A stretch of 52,500 nt of DNA, from the NCBI GenBank assembly GCA_905221605.1, contig CAJNDS010000672.1, positions 1 to 52,500 of the forward strand, given 5' to 3'. The position numbers were made by a program, and so were the translations under genes. Source of the stretch: Symbiodinium natans (Eukaryota > Sar > Dinophyceae > Suessiales > Symbiodiniaceae). Positions 24,288-35,400 of the stretch are shown here, piece after piece (within the stretch, counting starts at the first letter, position 1; each line of letters begins with the position of its first letter). The notes beneath the pieces were generated by a model. The model did not search any database, was not told the DNA's origin, and saw only the letters and a list, made by a program, of their open reading frames with translations.

Positions 24288-24366
24288 GTTCCGGCGTGAT
24301 GAGAAGTTGCCCTCGGAGAACGGAGGCTTCACGGCTGCTTGGGGCCCAGCGCATCGTGGCCACTGA
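24288..24366 (+). CDS. Terminal exon candidate
   Basis: After acceptor CCTCGAG the frame reads FRRDEKLPSENGGFTAAWG and stops at TGA (24364-24366), with 72% G/C third positions. The minus strand also gives a plausible frame here. It does not join 23426-23598 directly in phase, so an intermediate exon would be needed if both belong to one gene. Confidence 0.45.
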
Positions 24367-24600
24367 GTCCAAACCCCAAACCCGGCACTAAGGGGCCCTA
24401 AGGGTTCAGGGCTCAGAGGGCACAGTGGCCCCCTGACTCCCGAAGAAGAGTGGTGGAGCCAAGACCCTGATCTTTGCAAGGGCTTGCACAAACCTACCCC
24501 CCACCCCCAAATAAAAGAAAGTCAGACTGGGCGCCGGCAGCACTGAACCCTAAACGAAGTCGAGGAAGCGCCAAGTGGTAACCCTAATCCTTAAACCCAG

Positions 24601-24624
24601 AAGAGGTTGGAAGAGTGGAAGTGC
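24601..24624 (+). CDS. Possible 24-nt microexon
   Basis: Lies between TTAAACCCAG and GTACCC and reads KRLEEWKC. It has a CCCTAAA-type tract before it and CTAGGG-type sequence after it, like larger exons here. Too short to be sure. Confidence 0.3.
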
Positions 24625-25531
24625 GTACCCTCAACTTATTCGACATAGTTGTGTAGTCAGTCTAGGGCCTCTAGGGTTTGAGTTCGGTTCAAGGCCGAGG
24701 GCTCTAGGGTTGACTTCGTTCATGCAAGCCACTGGCGCCACGAGCATTGAGGCTTCGGCCAAGGTTCTTCAAGCCTAGGCGTAGTGCTGCCAGCCCAAGC
24801 TCCTTCTCCCATGGAGGTTGTGGATTGTAGTTCAGGCAGAGCTGGGGGGAACCATTTACGGGGCCTCGAGGGCTGAAGGCATGACAGATCTAGGATCCTG
24901 GCAGTACGGCCTTGAGCCTTACATGTTGTCCTGCTTGTTGCCGCTTCCACCGCCTTGATCTACGAAATGAAAGGGCTTGGCTGTATTCGAGGACCCAATG
25001 TATATCAGGTAATCATTTCATCCGGCTCAGCCTTGGCTCACCACGCGGCTTTCCCGTGGCACGCCAACCGTTCGCCTGCGAGGGCCTGAGAAGTTTCAGC
25101 CTGCATTTCCGAAAGTCATAGCTTACGTGGCAAGTGTTCAACTGTCATACAGTCTTCCCTTGCTTTCGCTAGACAATACATGCTTTGTAGCAAAGGTTAC
25201 GCACGTGCCAGGTTTGGGATCAGAGTTCAGGAGTCAAAGAATCTCATTATAAGTTTCTATAAGGATACGGCTCTCATCGCGCAACTGTTCTCTGGTGCAA
25301 GGGCTCGAAAGGCTGAGTTTCAGTCGCTGCTCTGCGAAGCCTCGCGACGCCAGGATGCCTCCTAAACCCGTAAACTTGATAGCCATAAACCCCAAAGCCC
25401 CAATCCGTATACTAGAACAACCCTTTAAATCCCTTTAATAGTCCTAAGCCACAAAAAGCCCAACCCGTCTACTAAGGACAACCCCCTGAAAACTCTCTGA
25501 GGTTGATATATCTATCATTTTCATATGGCAG
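24625..25531. other. No gene recognised
   Basis: Unique sequence with several open frames of 60-76 codons that lack codon bias or splice borders. C-type heptamers appear from about 25365 towards the next exon. Confidence 0.4.
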
Positions 25532-26031
25532 CGCTGCGCCGCTGAGATTAACGTGTTCGCCCCTTGGCTTTGTAAGGGGCCATTCAGAGCAGATGCTTAT
25601 AAGGGGTTTACAGATTGGGTTTGAGGGTCCAGAGTTGTTCAGGACTTAGGGGCCTGCACACTATAAAACGAGTGGCAGTTGAGTTGCAGCCCTTCTTGGC
25701 AAAGCCCTGAACAGTGACTAGCACAGTGGGATCGGGCAGGTGAACCCTGCCGAGTCGAAAAGCAGCCAAGGGGACAGTTTCCATGAATCCGTGAACTCAC
25801 AGGACTTGTTCCAGGGAGGCAACTTGAGGTCGATCTAAGACGGACTCGAAGCTCTGCAGGCTTAAGGATGCTCCGGGGGCGTCCCCTGACTTTCATCCTG
25901 ACATCCGAGGGCCTGGGGAGGGGCCTTCCGCTCTCTGCCCCCAGGTTTGCCAAAGAAATCCGACGCAGTGCGCAGCATGCGCCTGCGTGTCCAGCTCCTG
26001 GGCTGCAAGAACCGGAGCTTCCACTCTGACC
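25532..26031 (+). CDS. Two phase-linked exons, unknown gene
   Basis: Exon 25532-25571 (acceptor TGGCAG, donor gtaagg) reads RCAAEINVFAPWL. Exon 25945 to about 26031 (acceptor CCCCCAG) reads LPKKSDAVRSMRLRVQLLGC with 87% G/C third positions. The split codon joins them in phase across a 373-nt intron. The second exon's 3' border is near a T-run at 26035. A further exon may lie at 26109-26164 (VIRARYHRHLPVPYPLPL, donor gtgaca). Family unknown. Confidence 0.5.
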
Positions 26032-26164
26032 GCCTTTTTTTTTTTTGAAATTCGCAGCTTCGTTGTAGACGTGAGGCCTTGTCGCAGCCATCAGCTAAGC
26101 ACCTGCAGCCTGTGATTCGGGCACGGTACCACAGGCACCTGCCAGTTCCGTACCCTCTGCCTCT

Positions 26165-27164
26165 GTGACACCCCCGCATCCTGAACAGCCAGCCGAACGC
26201 CGCATGCATCCAGGATAGCAGCACTGCTCGCCAGTTTCCTCGCGAACACCCTCGCCAGCGAGACAGGCAGCGTGGCAAGTCAAATTGAACATAGACAGCA
26301 TAGATCTATATGCATGCGTGCGAGGTCCATTCAGGGCCCCTCTCCTGCTGAAACACCAAATCCCAAAACATACGCACACGCACTTTTAGGAGAGTATAGG
26401 CTCGGGTTCGGAGCTGTAGGTTTTATGGTCGATGCGGAGCCTATTTTGCTGCATCGCGTTGGGCATTTCTGACCGATTCGTGGACTCTGTAAACGAGCTG
26501 CCCATGGAAAGGCTACCACTACACTCACTACACCTCAACCCCAAAACGCCCCCCAAAGTGCCTCGAGCGCCTGAAGCCTTATAGCCCCTTCTCGTGCCTT
26601 TTTGAGGACCACATCCCGGTGATCCCTTAGAACCCAAGAAGTCGGGTCTTCGGGACAGGCCATGCTGAGGAGAGGCCTCTGAGTCCGCTGGCGCAGCCGC
26701 TGGGCTCTATTGTGTGGGGTTTTGAAGAGGGCTTCAGAGGTGTGGGAAGTGCTTGAGGCTTTGAAGTGCTTCTAAGTTTCATGTTAAGGTTCCCTGGGTA
26801 ATTAGTGACCTTGCGTAATCCACTGTGGCTTAGAACCAGTTCGAGCTGTAAAGAAGTCGAAATGTGCTTAACGACCCCGGAGTGCGCCAAGGTCGATCAT
26901 CTCCATGACCTTGTCCTCGGCCGGGAATCCGACTGTGGCTCGGCCTCTTGCTCTCTCCTTCTAGCTGTTTTCAAACGGTCTTGGGGCGATTCTTGAACTT
27001 GAGGCCGGCCCTCGAGGTGCGCCCTAAACACGCAAAACGAAGTTGCATGCCACTGGTCCTTCTTGGGCTCCCAGTGGGCTCTATTGAGCCTTCTGCTCAG
27101 CCACAAGGGCTCTGCACATCTTCCGGAGCCTCCAAAAGCCCTGCAAGCCAAGTGGGTCCCTAAG
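26165..27164. other. No gene recognised
   Basis: Unique DNA. C-rich heptamer-like sequence at about 26530-26565. No frame with both splice borders and codon bias. Confidence 0.4.
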
Positions 27165-27508
27165 GTGATGCGCCGCGACGTCTCCGGACACTCCGAAGCG
27201 CACGAAAGATCCGTCCACGGGGCAGCCGCCGCTTGGCAAGGGGCGCACGGAGAGCTTAGGGGAGGCTCCGTGGATTTGGGCTTGCGATTCTGGGCCCAGC
27301 TGTGTGCCGTACTTCAGGTGGGAATGCTGAAAGTGAGAAAGCTTTGGAGCCTGCTCTGCGAAACCGATGTCCTGAATGTTGTAAACATAGTGGGGAACAT
27401 AGGGAGAGGGGGCCGGGGGGCTGTTGGGGTTCAGAACCTCTGCCTGGATCCGCCTGGATCCCTCTGAGGTGCGGGAACAGCTGCTGGGCCTGCACTACAG
27501 TCACTACA
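27165..27508 (+). CDS. Two possible exons
   Basis: 27165 to about 27254 (acceptor CCCTAAG) reads VMRRDVSGHSEAHERSVHG. 27469-27508 (acceptor CTCTGAG, donor gtagcg) reads VREQLLGLHYSHY with almost only G/C third positions, and a TTTAGG/TTTGGGG patch follows. Both enter in phase 0. Function unknown. Confidence 0.4.
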
Positions 27509-27966
27509 GTAGCGCAGGGTTTTCAGGGCCGTCAGAATGCAGAAGCCCGAATCCTACACCCTGAAGTTTAGGCTCCGGGAGTTTTGGGTTTGGGGGCCCG
27601 GGTTCATCTTGCAACTGAAGGCAGCCAGTGGGGCACCCAAGCCTTAGCAGCGTGGAGGCGAAGGCGCTGTGGGATCCATGGGCAGAGTCACACCCAGTGG
27701 CTCCGATGCCCCCCCTAAGCCCTAAGCTACCTATGATCAGCTCTAATCGTATCAGGGTCCTGTGTTGAAGAAGACTGTGATTATGTGCCATTGTAGACCC
27801 CAAGCATTGAAAAACCTTTGACGTCAGGCCCCAATAGGGTCCATTGGTGGCGAGGCTGAGGTTGCAACAGAGTCCTTACTACAGAAGGGGGGAAGCCCTA
27901 TAGAGCCAGCTGGAAAGGCAACTCAGAACCTTCTGACATCTTGCAGTTTCGTTGCCTCGCTTGCAG

Positions 27967-28113
27967 GATCACAAGATCCTGAAGATTTGGAACTGGCCTA
28001 AACGCGAGGGGCACTTTCCCGATGACAGGTCGCCCGGAAGTTTCGGAGAAAGGCGCGGCACGCGCTGTCTGGTGCCGGCGACGATGAGACTGAGGAGGGC
28101 TAAGCCATGTTGA
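27967..28113 (+). CDS. Exon with WD-repeat-like start
   Basis: After acceptor CTTGCAG the frame reads DHKILKIWNWPKREGHFPDD, then a basic stretch to TGA at 28111-28113, with 73% G/C third positions. The D-x-x-x-K-I-W sequence resembles the end of a WD40 blade, but a single match of this length is weak. Other frames continue downstream to about 28402, so the stop may lie in an intron. Confidence 0.5.
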   Translation, partial: DHKILKIWNWPKREGHFPDDRSPGSFGERRGTRCLVPATMRLRRAKPC

Positions 28114-28968
28114 GCCGGTTGAGCCTTGCGCAGAAGCAGCCACAGCTTCAGCTCCTTTCGAAAGGGAGATGTCTTTCCCTGGCCATGAGCACAGGAGGAG
28201 CTCTCAGAAACGACCCTCAATCCAGAGCTGGGCGAGGACTACGGCACTCCCACCTCACTCAAGCCACGAAAAAGCGCCAAAGAAGCAAGAGAACCCCGCA
28301 CACGTGGAAGCAGAAAGACCCTCGAACCACAAGCCGCAACCCACAGCCGACCTGAAACCCCCAAAACCCTGCAAACTGCCCACGACTCTCAGAAGGGGAT
28401 GAGGCTGGTGGAACCCTGAGATTAGGGGGCCACAAGGAGTCTTCCTAGAGGTTGCAGGGATCGGGATTTCGTTTGCGCTTCGCTAGACTTCAGCTCGGGA
28501 GCCATCAGACCTATACTCAACCACGGTCGTAAGAGCCCAACAAAACCCTTCTTGGGGAATGTTCCCCCTCCCTCCCCGAGAACAAGGAAACGGAATTCGC
28601 AAAATCAAGAAAAACTTTCGACTCAAGCCCTGAAGCATCACAAGCCCTGTCATGCCTTACAAGCCCCAAAATCACCCTATAGACCATGAGCCCTACAATC
28701 GCTTCTCGGCCGGTTCTTTGCCCGTGCAAAGACCCCAAGAGAATCTGTAGCTTCTGATTCGTTCCGGATGTGTCCATTCTGTCTGGTTTCCCCCGGCCTG
28801 TGGGGTTTCGATCAGGGATTGTGTTTCGAATCTTGCTTCCGAAGCTGGAATTCAACAGTCTTGGCAGTGCGTGCTTTTGGGACTAGCTGACTAGCCCTAA
28901 ACCCTAAAAACCTCAAGCCCCGAGCCTACAACCCTACAACCTTACAACCCTAAACCCTAGAGGCCTGC
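28114..28968. other. Mostly non-coding, CCCTAAA-type tract at the end
   Basis: A Pro/Lys/Ser-rich frame continues to about 28402 without clear borders. CCCTAAA-type heptamers at 28896-28967 lead up to the next candidate exon. Confidence 0.4.
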
Positions 28969-28969
28969 T

Positions 28970-29108
28970 GGAGGCCCTACAGACCCCCCCCCTCCCCGGT
29001 GCCTGGGAAGGACCTCGAGGTGGCCGAGACGTCGAAGTCTCCGACGCCTGGCTGGTTGGAGGGGTCTCGGATCTCGAGCGGGTTGCCGTGCAGGGACTTA
29101 GTGACTTC
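28970..29108. CDS. Coding segment, strand unresolved
   Basis: Three readings are credible. Minus strand 29108-29014 reads EVTKSLHGNPLEIRDPSNQP with 84% G/C third positions and a GCAG acceptor. The + strand gives VAETSKSPTPGWLEGSRISS after CTCGAG (85%). Another + frame gives DVEVSDAWLVGGVSDLERVA. The CCCTAAA-before, TTTAGGG-like-after flanks mark an exon but do not fix its strand. Confidence 0.4.
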
Positions 29109-29470
29109 CTGCTTCTAGGGCTCATAAGCTACCGTAGAATGAAGAAGTGTTGAGGGTTTTGAGAGAAGCGTAGAACTCCGTGAATAGGCAATCATGTGGC
29201 TCTCCTTGCCAGCCGTGTTGCAAAGAGCACTTTCGAGGGTTGTGGGTGTAGGGCTATCTTGAGGGAGTGCGGGCAAGGTGTGCTTGCGTTTGGGGAGGGA
29301 GCGGGAGGGGACGTGCTTTTTGGGGCGTCAAGGGGGCAGCTGCAGGTATGGTTCGAGGGCTTTAGCTGGTGCACCCGAAAACATAAAAGAACTTAAACCC
29401 TAAATCCGTAGCCCCAAGCCCCAAGCTCCCTAGCCCTGGCCCCTGGTCCACACGCCCCAACCAGTTTCAG

Positions 29471-32400
29471 CCTGCTTGAACCCGATGCCCAGGGCTGAGG
29501 AGACAACACAGGCGTCAAGCACGACAGCGGAGGCAGTGGAGGCCCTGCCAGTGGTTCGGGGCAGTTTGGGGGATACAGGGATACAGTGTTAAGAAAAGAA
29601 GAAAAGCAACAGCCCAAGTCTCAAAAAGTCCACACCCCCTTTCTCTCAAAGCACGACAGATTTAACGGAAAGGGGGCGAGGGAAAGCAGGGTTCGTCTCA
29701 AATCTAGAGCCCCTGAACCTCCAAGCCTGGCTTGGGCGACAGGAGTCCTCCGAGACCACTGAGGCACCACTAGAGGACGCAATCTTCCGTTGCTTCAGTT
29801 GTCAGGGTTTTGGCTTGGGGGTTTAAGGTCAATGTCGAGCCTATGGCCTATTATGTCACTGGGTTTCATTGGTTCGGGATTGGGGCGATCCTCTCGACGT
29901 CCAGTCTTATCACAGTGTTTGGGAGGCGGTTGCCCTGTGAAGTTACCAGCCCGAAATCCCAAGACACATTCCTTATTCCCTGGCAGACCTGCTGCAGTGC
30001 AGCTCCCCTTTCCTTCTCCTGAGCCCCAAGCCCAGCCCGAAGCCCTGTTGAGGGGTAGTCTCCCCCCCTTCCTTAGAGGCTTTTGATACGTGGGGATCCA
30101 AAAGCAATGTGAGCGTAGGTCGTCCCGGTCTCTCAATTCCCGCCTCGCATGACTAGCCGCCGGGCATGCCCAGATCCCATACGCAAACGCTTCAACGCTG
30201 CATGTATAAGCCCTCTTACCCTAAACCCTTCTGAAAGCCCTAAACTGCGCCTTGGCTTACACCTTGCCAGCTCCCAGGAGGAGACAACCGAGGCTGCCGA
30301 GACAACGACCGAAGAGTCGGCAGAGAGCCTTGGCTTCCGCAGGTCGCTTCTCAGAGTTGCCCAAAAAAAATGTGACAGCAGAGAAGAGCCAAGGGCCTCC
30401 ACCTCCGAAGAGGAGGAGACAGCTAGCAGTTTCTAGCCGCAGCAACCACAAGCAACCCACAAGCAACCCACAAGCAACGGCTTTCTACTTGTCTACGTCT
30501 AGATTGATATCTGTACATTTTATGTTTGTGTGAGTATATATTTGTTGCGTCCGTATGAGAAGAGACCCCCGAGTGGCAGGAGCCCGAATCCACCGAGTCC
30601 ACCACCAGCCGCAAGACCACCACCAGCGCCAGGAGATCTGTTTGTGGGGGATTCGGGGCAGAGAAAGGGCTTCTTGTGCTGTTTGCGACACACATACACT
30701 GACACACACCCGCACCCATGGGGGTTTTAGGGTTGTTGCTGCTTGAGCAGCCTGCCATGCACATGTACATTGGAATGTCGGCGGCCTTTGTTCTGCGTTG
30801 AGGGCAGCAAGATGCCGCCCTGCAGGAACAAGACAACGCCGGCGCCGACCACTACGTCCGCCTCCAATACAACAACTAAAGCCTCGACGGCGTCCACAAC
30901 CAAGTCCACGGAGACCACAAAGAAGACAACCACAAGCACCACCACAAAAAGCACGACCAAGAGCAGCACCACCACTACCAAGAGCACAACGACAGAGACC
31001 ACAACAAAGAAGAGCACCACTAGCAAGAGCACCACGAAGAGCACAAGTCGAGCCACAACCACACAAAAGAGCACCACCCACAGAACGACCAGCAGCAAGA
31101 CCACACATGCCAGCACCAGCTCAACCACCACCCGACACGTGGAGGCAACGCAGCTCTTGGGAGGTGTTTGGTGGTTGAAAGGGCGGAGTTCATACGGTCT
31201 GCTTGGGTTAGTGCAGAAGTCCAAGACCATGTAGAAGCTGCGAGCTAAACACTCAGCTACAGTCTACAGTTGTCAGAAGCAAGATACAACTAGATGTGTT
31301 CGACTATTTGGGATCCCTTGTGAGGGGGTTCAGGTAAATGTGAAGCTACTAAACAAAGGGAAACCCTCATTTTTCTCCAGATTTGGGTCGGAGTCCTATT
31401 TTCCTGCTGAGGCAAGCCGCCCCCCACACCCACTTACCATGGGAGGTGGTCGCGCTGCCCACCGCAGCCCCTGCGGCTCCTGCACCAGTGCCCACCACGA
31501 CCACTGGCCCGAGCTTCTTCTACCTTCAGGCACATGTGTGGAAAGACGGGGGTGGTGTCCCAAATCGGGGTATCAATGGGCAACTGAAGCGTCCCCATAT
31601 CTGAAGGGCCCTTTCTTTAGCTGGTGTTTAGATTCCGCGCTGAATGCGCTGAATCGGGCTCCGAGCGTTTAGGGCATCAGAGAAACCTGCCTGTTGCTAA
31701 AGAGGAAAAGCTTGCTCTTTCTATTGTAATTTCCTCGCTCTGGCAACAAATCTCCCTGAGGACCCTCCAAACCCAAGCCGCCCTAAAGTCTAATGAAACC
31801 CTAGAAACCCTGGAAACCCTAGAAACCCTAGAAACTCAAACCCTTAAACCCCTATAAACCCTACAAACCCTAAACCCCCCAAAAGTCGCGGGTCTCCAGG
31901 CCTTGGAGGTTGCCGAGGCCGCGGCGCGGGCCGCTGCCGATGCCGGGCTCCCGCCCGCCACCCGCGCCGCCAGGGCCGGGGAGGCCGGGCGAGCTGAGAG
32001 TTGCGGGAGTTTGGGGGAGTTTTTGGGTGCAAAAGCTCGGACGGAGGTCCGCGCTTGTTTTTTTCTCGAGGCTTTTCATGGTCCGCGCTTGGTGCTTGGA
32101 GTCAATTTGAGTTTTTATGAGTTTTTGTAGTTCCCGAAAGCCCGGAAACAAAAACATGAAAGGGTCGCATTCGGTTTTTTTGGGGGACCGGTGTTGAAGC
32201 ATCTTTAGTCTTCTTTGCTGTTGGGGCTACAGTGTTTTTTTGTTTTTTGTTTTTTTCGGGGGGCGGGGGGGTGGGGGAGTTGGGAGTTTGGGGGCGGGGG
32301 GAGGGCTAGGGAGTTTAGGGTTTTTCGGATGGGTTTTAGGGTTTCTTGTCTGAGTTTGGTCGTCTTGGCCGTGCGCTCGGGATTAAGGTTCAGACCTGAG

Positions 32401-35400
32401 GTGCTCAGCCAAAAGGATTCGGGTGGTTTGCTTGAGGGACTTGAGTCTTGTGCGTTTATAGGGGGCTTAGGCGAAGAGAAATGTGGGGTTTGAGGGTTTC
32501 GGGTTTTGCGGGAGCCGGGCGTACTATTGCGAGTATGATTAATTATTAGTGTGCATCTGATTCTTGAGTACCCAAAAAGTGACGACCATGCGAAGAACTG
32601 CCCTAGTGGACGTTCATCAAGGGAGGTTTGGGGCGAAGGCTACGCCCGACAAACATCTCCAAAGCCCCAAGAAGTGCCTCCAAACCTGAATCTTGGATCC
32701 AGGCCGCCTTCGACAGTGCCCAGTCGTCAGCGCTGACAGACCTGGAGGCCGGGGGATACGTGAGGCCTTCGCGCCAACGCCACACAGCACCCCAGGCTGA
32801 AAAGTCCCGAATGACGAAAGAGCTGTGCGAACCAAGGGGCGCGTAAGGTTCTCAACGCTTCTTGCGGTTACACCCTGGCGCCCTCGAACCAGTAAGCTGA
32901 TTCAAGCCTTGTAGAAGAGCTTTCCAAGAAGGGCAAAATCAAGGGGAACTCCACCTCTCAAGCCCCTCACAGCCCCTCACTGCCCCTCACTTCCCTGGTG
33001 CCCACAGTGTGTTCGGGCCGCTGGCGCAGCCGCGGCAGCAGCGGCCCATGCAGCTGGGCTGACAGCCGAGGAGCAGGCCGGAGATGTTTTTCCCTTGCAA
33101 ACTTCATCCTTTGAGCTAAATAGGGGTTATCTTCAGGACCAGGACCAGAAGCATCACAGTTACAATGACCTACTGTGGTAGCCGCTTCTGTAAGGGGGAA
33201 CAGGCTCTGCTGTAGCCCCCTCCCAATCTGCAAGGTGCGCACCGCGGTCCTGGCGGCCGAGGCCGCCGCACAGAAGGCCTTTAGAAGCTGTTTTGAGGTT
33301 CAAACAGGGCTTACAAGGGTTTCTTGGGCTTTGCTAAGGGTTTCGTTCAGGGGCTTGTTTCAGGGGTCAGGGCTGTTGGGCTTGAGAGTCTTTAGCGGTT
33401 TCGTGGTGAGGGGTTAGGGGGTTTAGAGGGTTTTTTCTTGTCATTCTTAGGGGTTCTGCTCATGGGAAATTTACAGGTTCAGGCCACTTGAAGCGTGGCC
33501 TTTATTTTGGGGGGGGAGGGCTTCAAAGTTGACTCCCACTTCTTCGAGCCTTCGACGATTCGAGTGGATGATTTGGTGCATGGGCATGGAAGGATTGAGC
33601 AGCCCCAGCGTACCCTAAGGCCCTTGAATTTAACTCTTCGAAAGGAGCTGCTTGCACAATGGTGCATTTTTTGTAAAAGAACGGAGTGTCTCGTAATCGG
33701 TGATCACCGAAACGGTCAGCCGTGTCGCTGACCTGAAGTCTCTGAAGGCGGGCCTCCTCCCGGAGAAGGAGGCTACAGCGGCGGCCAAGGCAGGTTTAGG
33801 GTTTCGGGTGTTGGGGTGTTGGGGTGTTGGGGTGCTGCTTGTGATGTCACTGTGATGTCTTGCGACTTGTGGTATTTGGACCAATTTGGACGGCCGTGTG
33901 GGGCTTTGGGCTTTCGGGCTTTTCGGTTTCTGAGCCACAGGCATGAGGTTGGATTCTCAGGCCTTTGTCCGATTTGGGTCCACTTGTGGTTTCGGACGCA
34001 GCACTTACAGCCAACACCCCAGCGGATTCCAGGCGTTTGCCTATAGCAGCCAACCTTCACACTGCCGTCTGCCCCACCCGAAGCCCTGATTGCTCCATTT
34101 CCTCCAGTTGCTCGGGGTCTGAATGAACCGGGTACGCCTCGCTCCCAACGCGACGCCCTTAAATTTGTAAAGTTTGTCATCCATCCTACCCCGGACTCGG
34201 ATGTAGTAGGATCCCGGGGCTTAGTGTTCACGTCGGCTCAACCCGGAGACCTCGTGTCCTCGAGGCTGCCCTGGCGGCGGCGAAGGCCACGGGCCTCCCG
34301 GCCGAGGCTTGCAAAACTTTAGAGTCAAAATCCGGCTAATTTATTCCATGGGTGCAGGGTTCGGGCCTATCAAGGGCCTCAAGTCCTCCCTCGAAGCCTC
34401 CCAAGGCTCAGCGTTTCGGTTGCAATGCCAAGTCTCCCAAAACATCCCTACAAGTTACCCCCAAACCTCCCGCATGACTTCTTGTGGGCCCCCCTTTTCC
34501 AAAAAGGGCACCTGAAGCCCCTTCTTACTGTACCGGATCTCCCTTAAACAGCTTTCCAGGAGCAGGCTGCCTTGGCTGGCCGCGTCGTGGCATCCGTGCG
34601 GCAGAGCCTTCAGAAGGCCCTGGCTGTGAAGATCCAGGATGCCTTGCCTTGGGCTTGCAGAGTGTCGGGGAGGTTGAAGGTGGGGTCTTGAAGAACGGCT
34701 GTATATTAGGAATTCGGGCTTTGAAAGAGATGTCCATCTTGGGGGTGGAGAGGTCTTGAGATGTCTTGAGGCTCAGACTGAGACAGCGGGCGGCGACTTG
34801 AAGGCGGATGATAGGTTGAAAATGGCCAAAGCTCCGATGACCCAGGAGGGTTCATGGGTTCAGGGTGTCGACCTGTTTCCCCCTCACAAAAATCTGATCT
34901 CGAGGAGATCCATCAGAAGACCTTGGCCGCCCGGGCGACGCCAGCTCCAACAGCTAAGCGCCCCAATTGCAGGTCAAGCGCGAGCGTCGCGAGGGAGGGG
35001 GGGCGGCTCTGGGAACCTACTGGTGCAATTTGTTGCTTCTCCTTCCCGTAAGTCAACAGCGAGCTGAGCTCCTGGCGGCTAAGATTTCTGCCTGACTATT
35101 TGGTTTAGGGTCGAGTGCTTCCCGCAAGCCGCAATCTGCATGGACAGGGCCTCATGTCTGCTCTCTCATGTTCGGACGCTGCAACCCGAAGCACTTGCGC
35201 AACTCTCACCCCAACAGGCGAAAGTCGAGCGAGCAGTCGATCAGTCATGTGCATGCAAAACAGTTTACAGTTTAGCGCAGATCTTCGCAGAGCGTGTGTG
35301 GGCCGCCGGTAGGTTCAGAACCGCCCTACAAGAGGCACGATGTGTGTGTGTGCAGTTCATCCTATATGTTGGAGCTGCCGATTGGCCCTATACCACGACC

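Noticed and set aside
30485-31230. Long minus-strand frames rich in Val, Leu, Cys and Gly
   Set aside because: They are reverse shadows of the Thr/Ser/Lys-rich + strand exon at 30751-31138.
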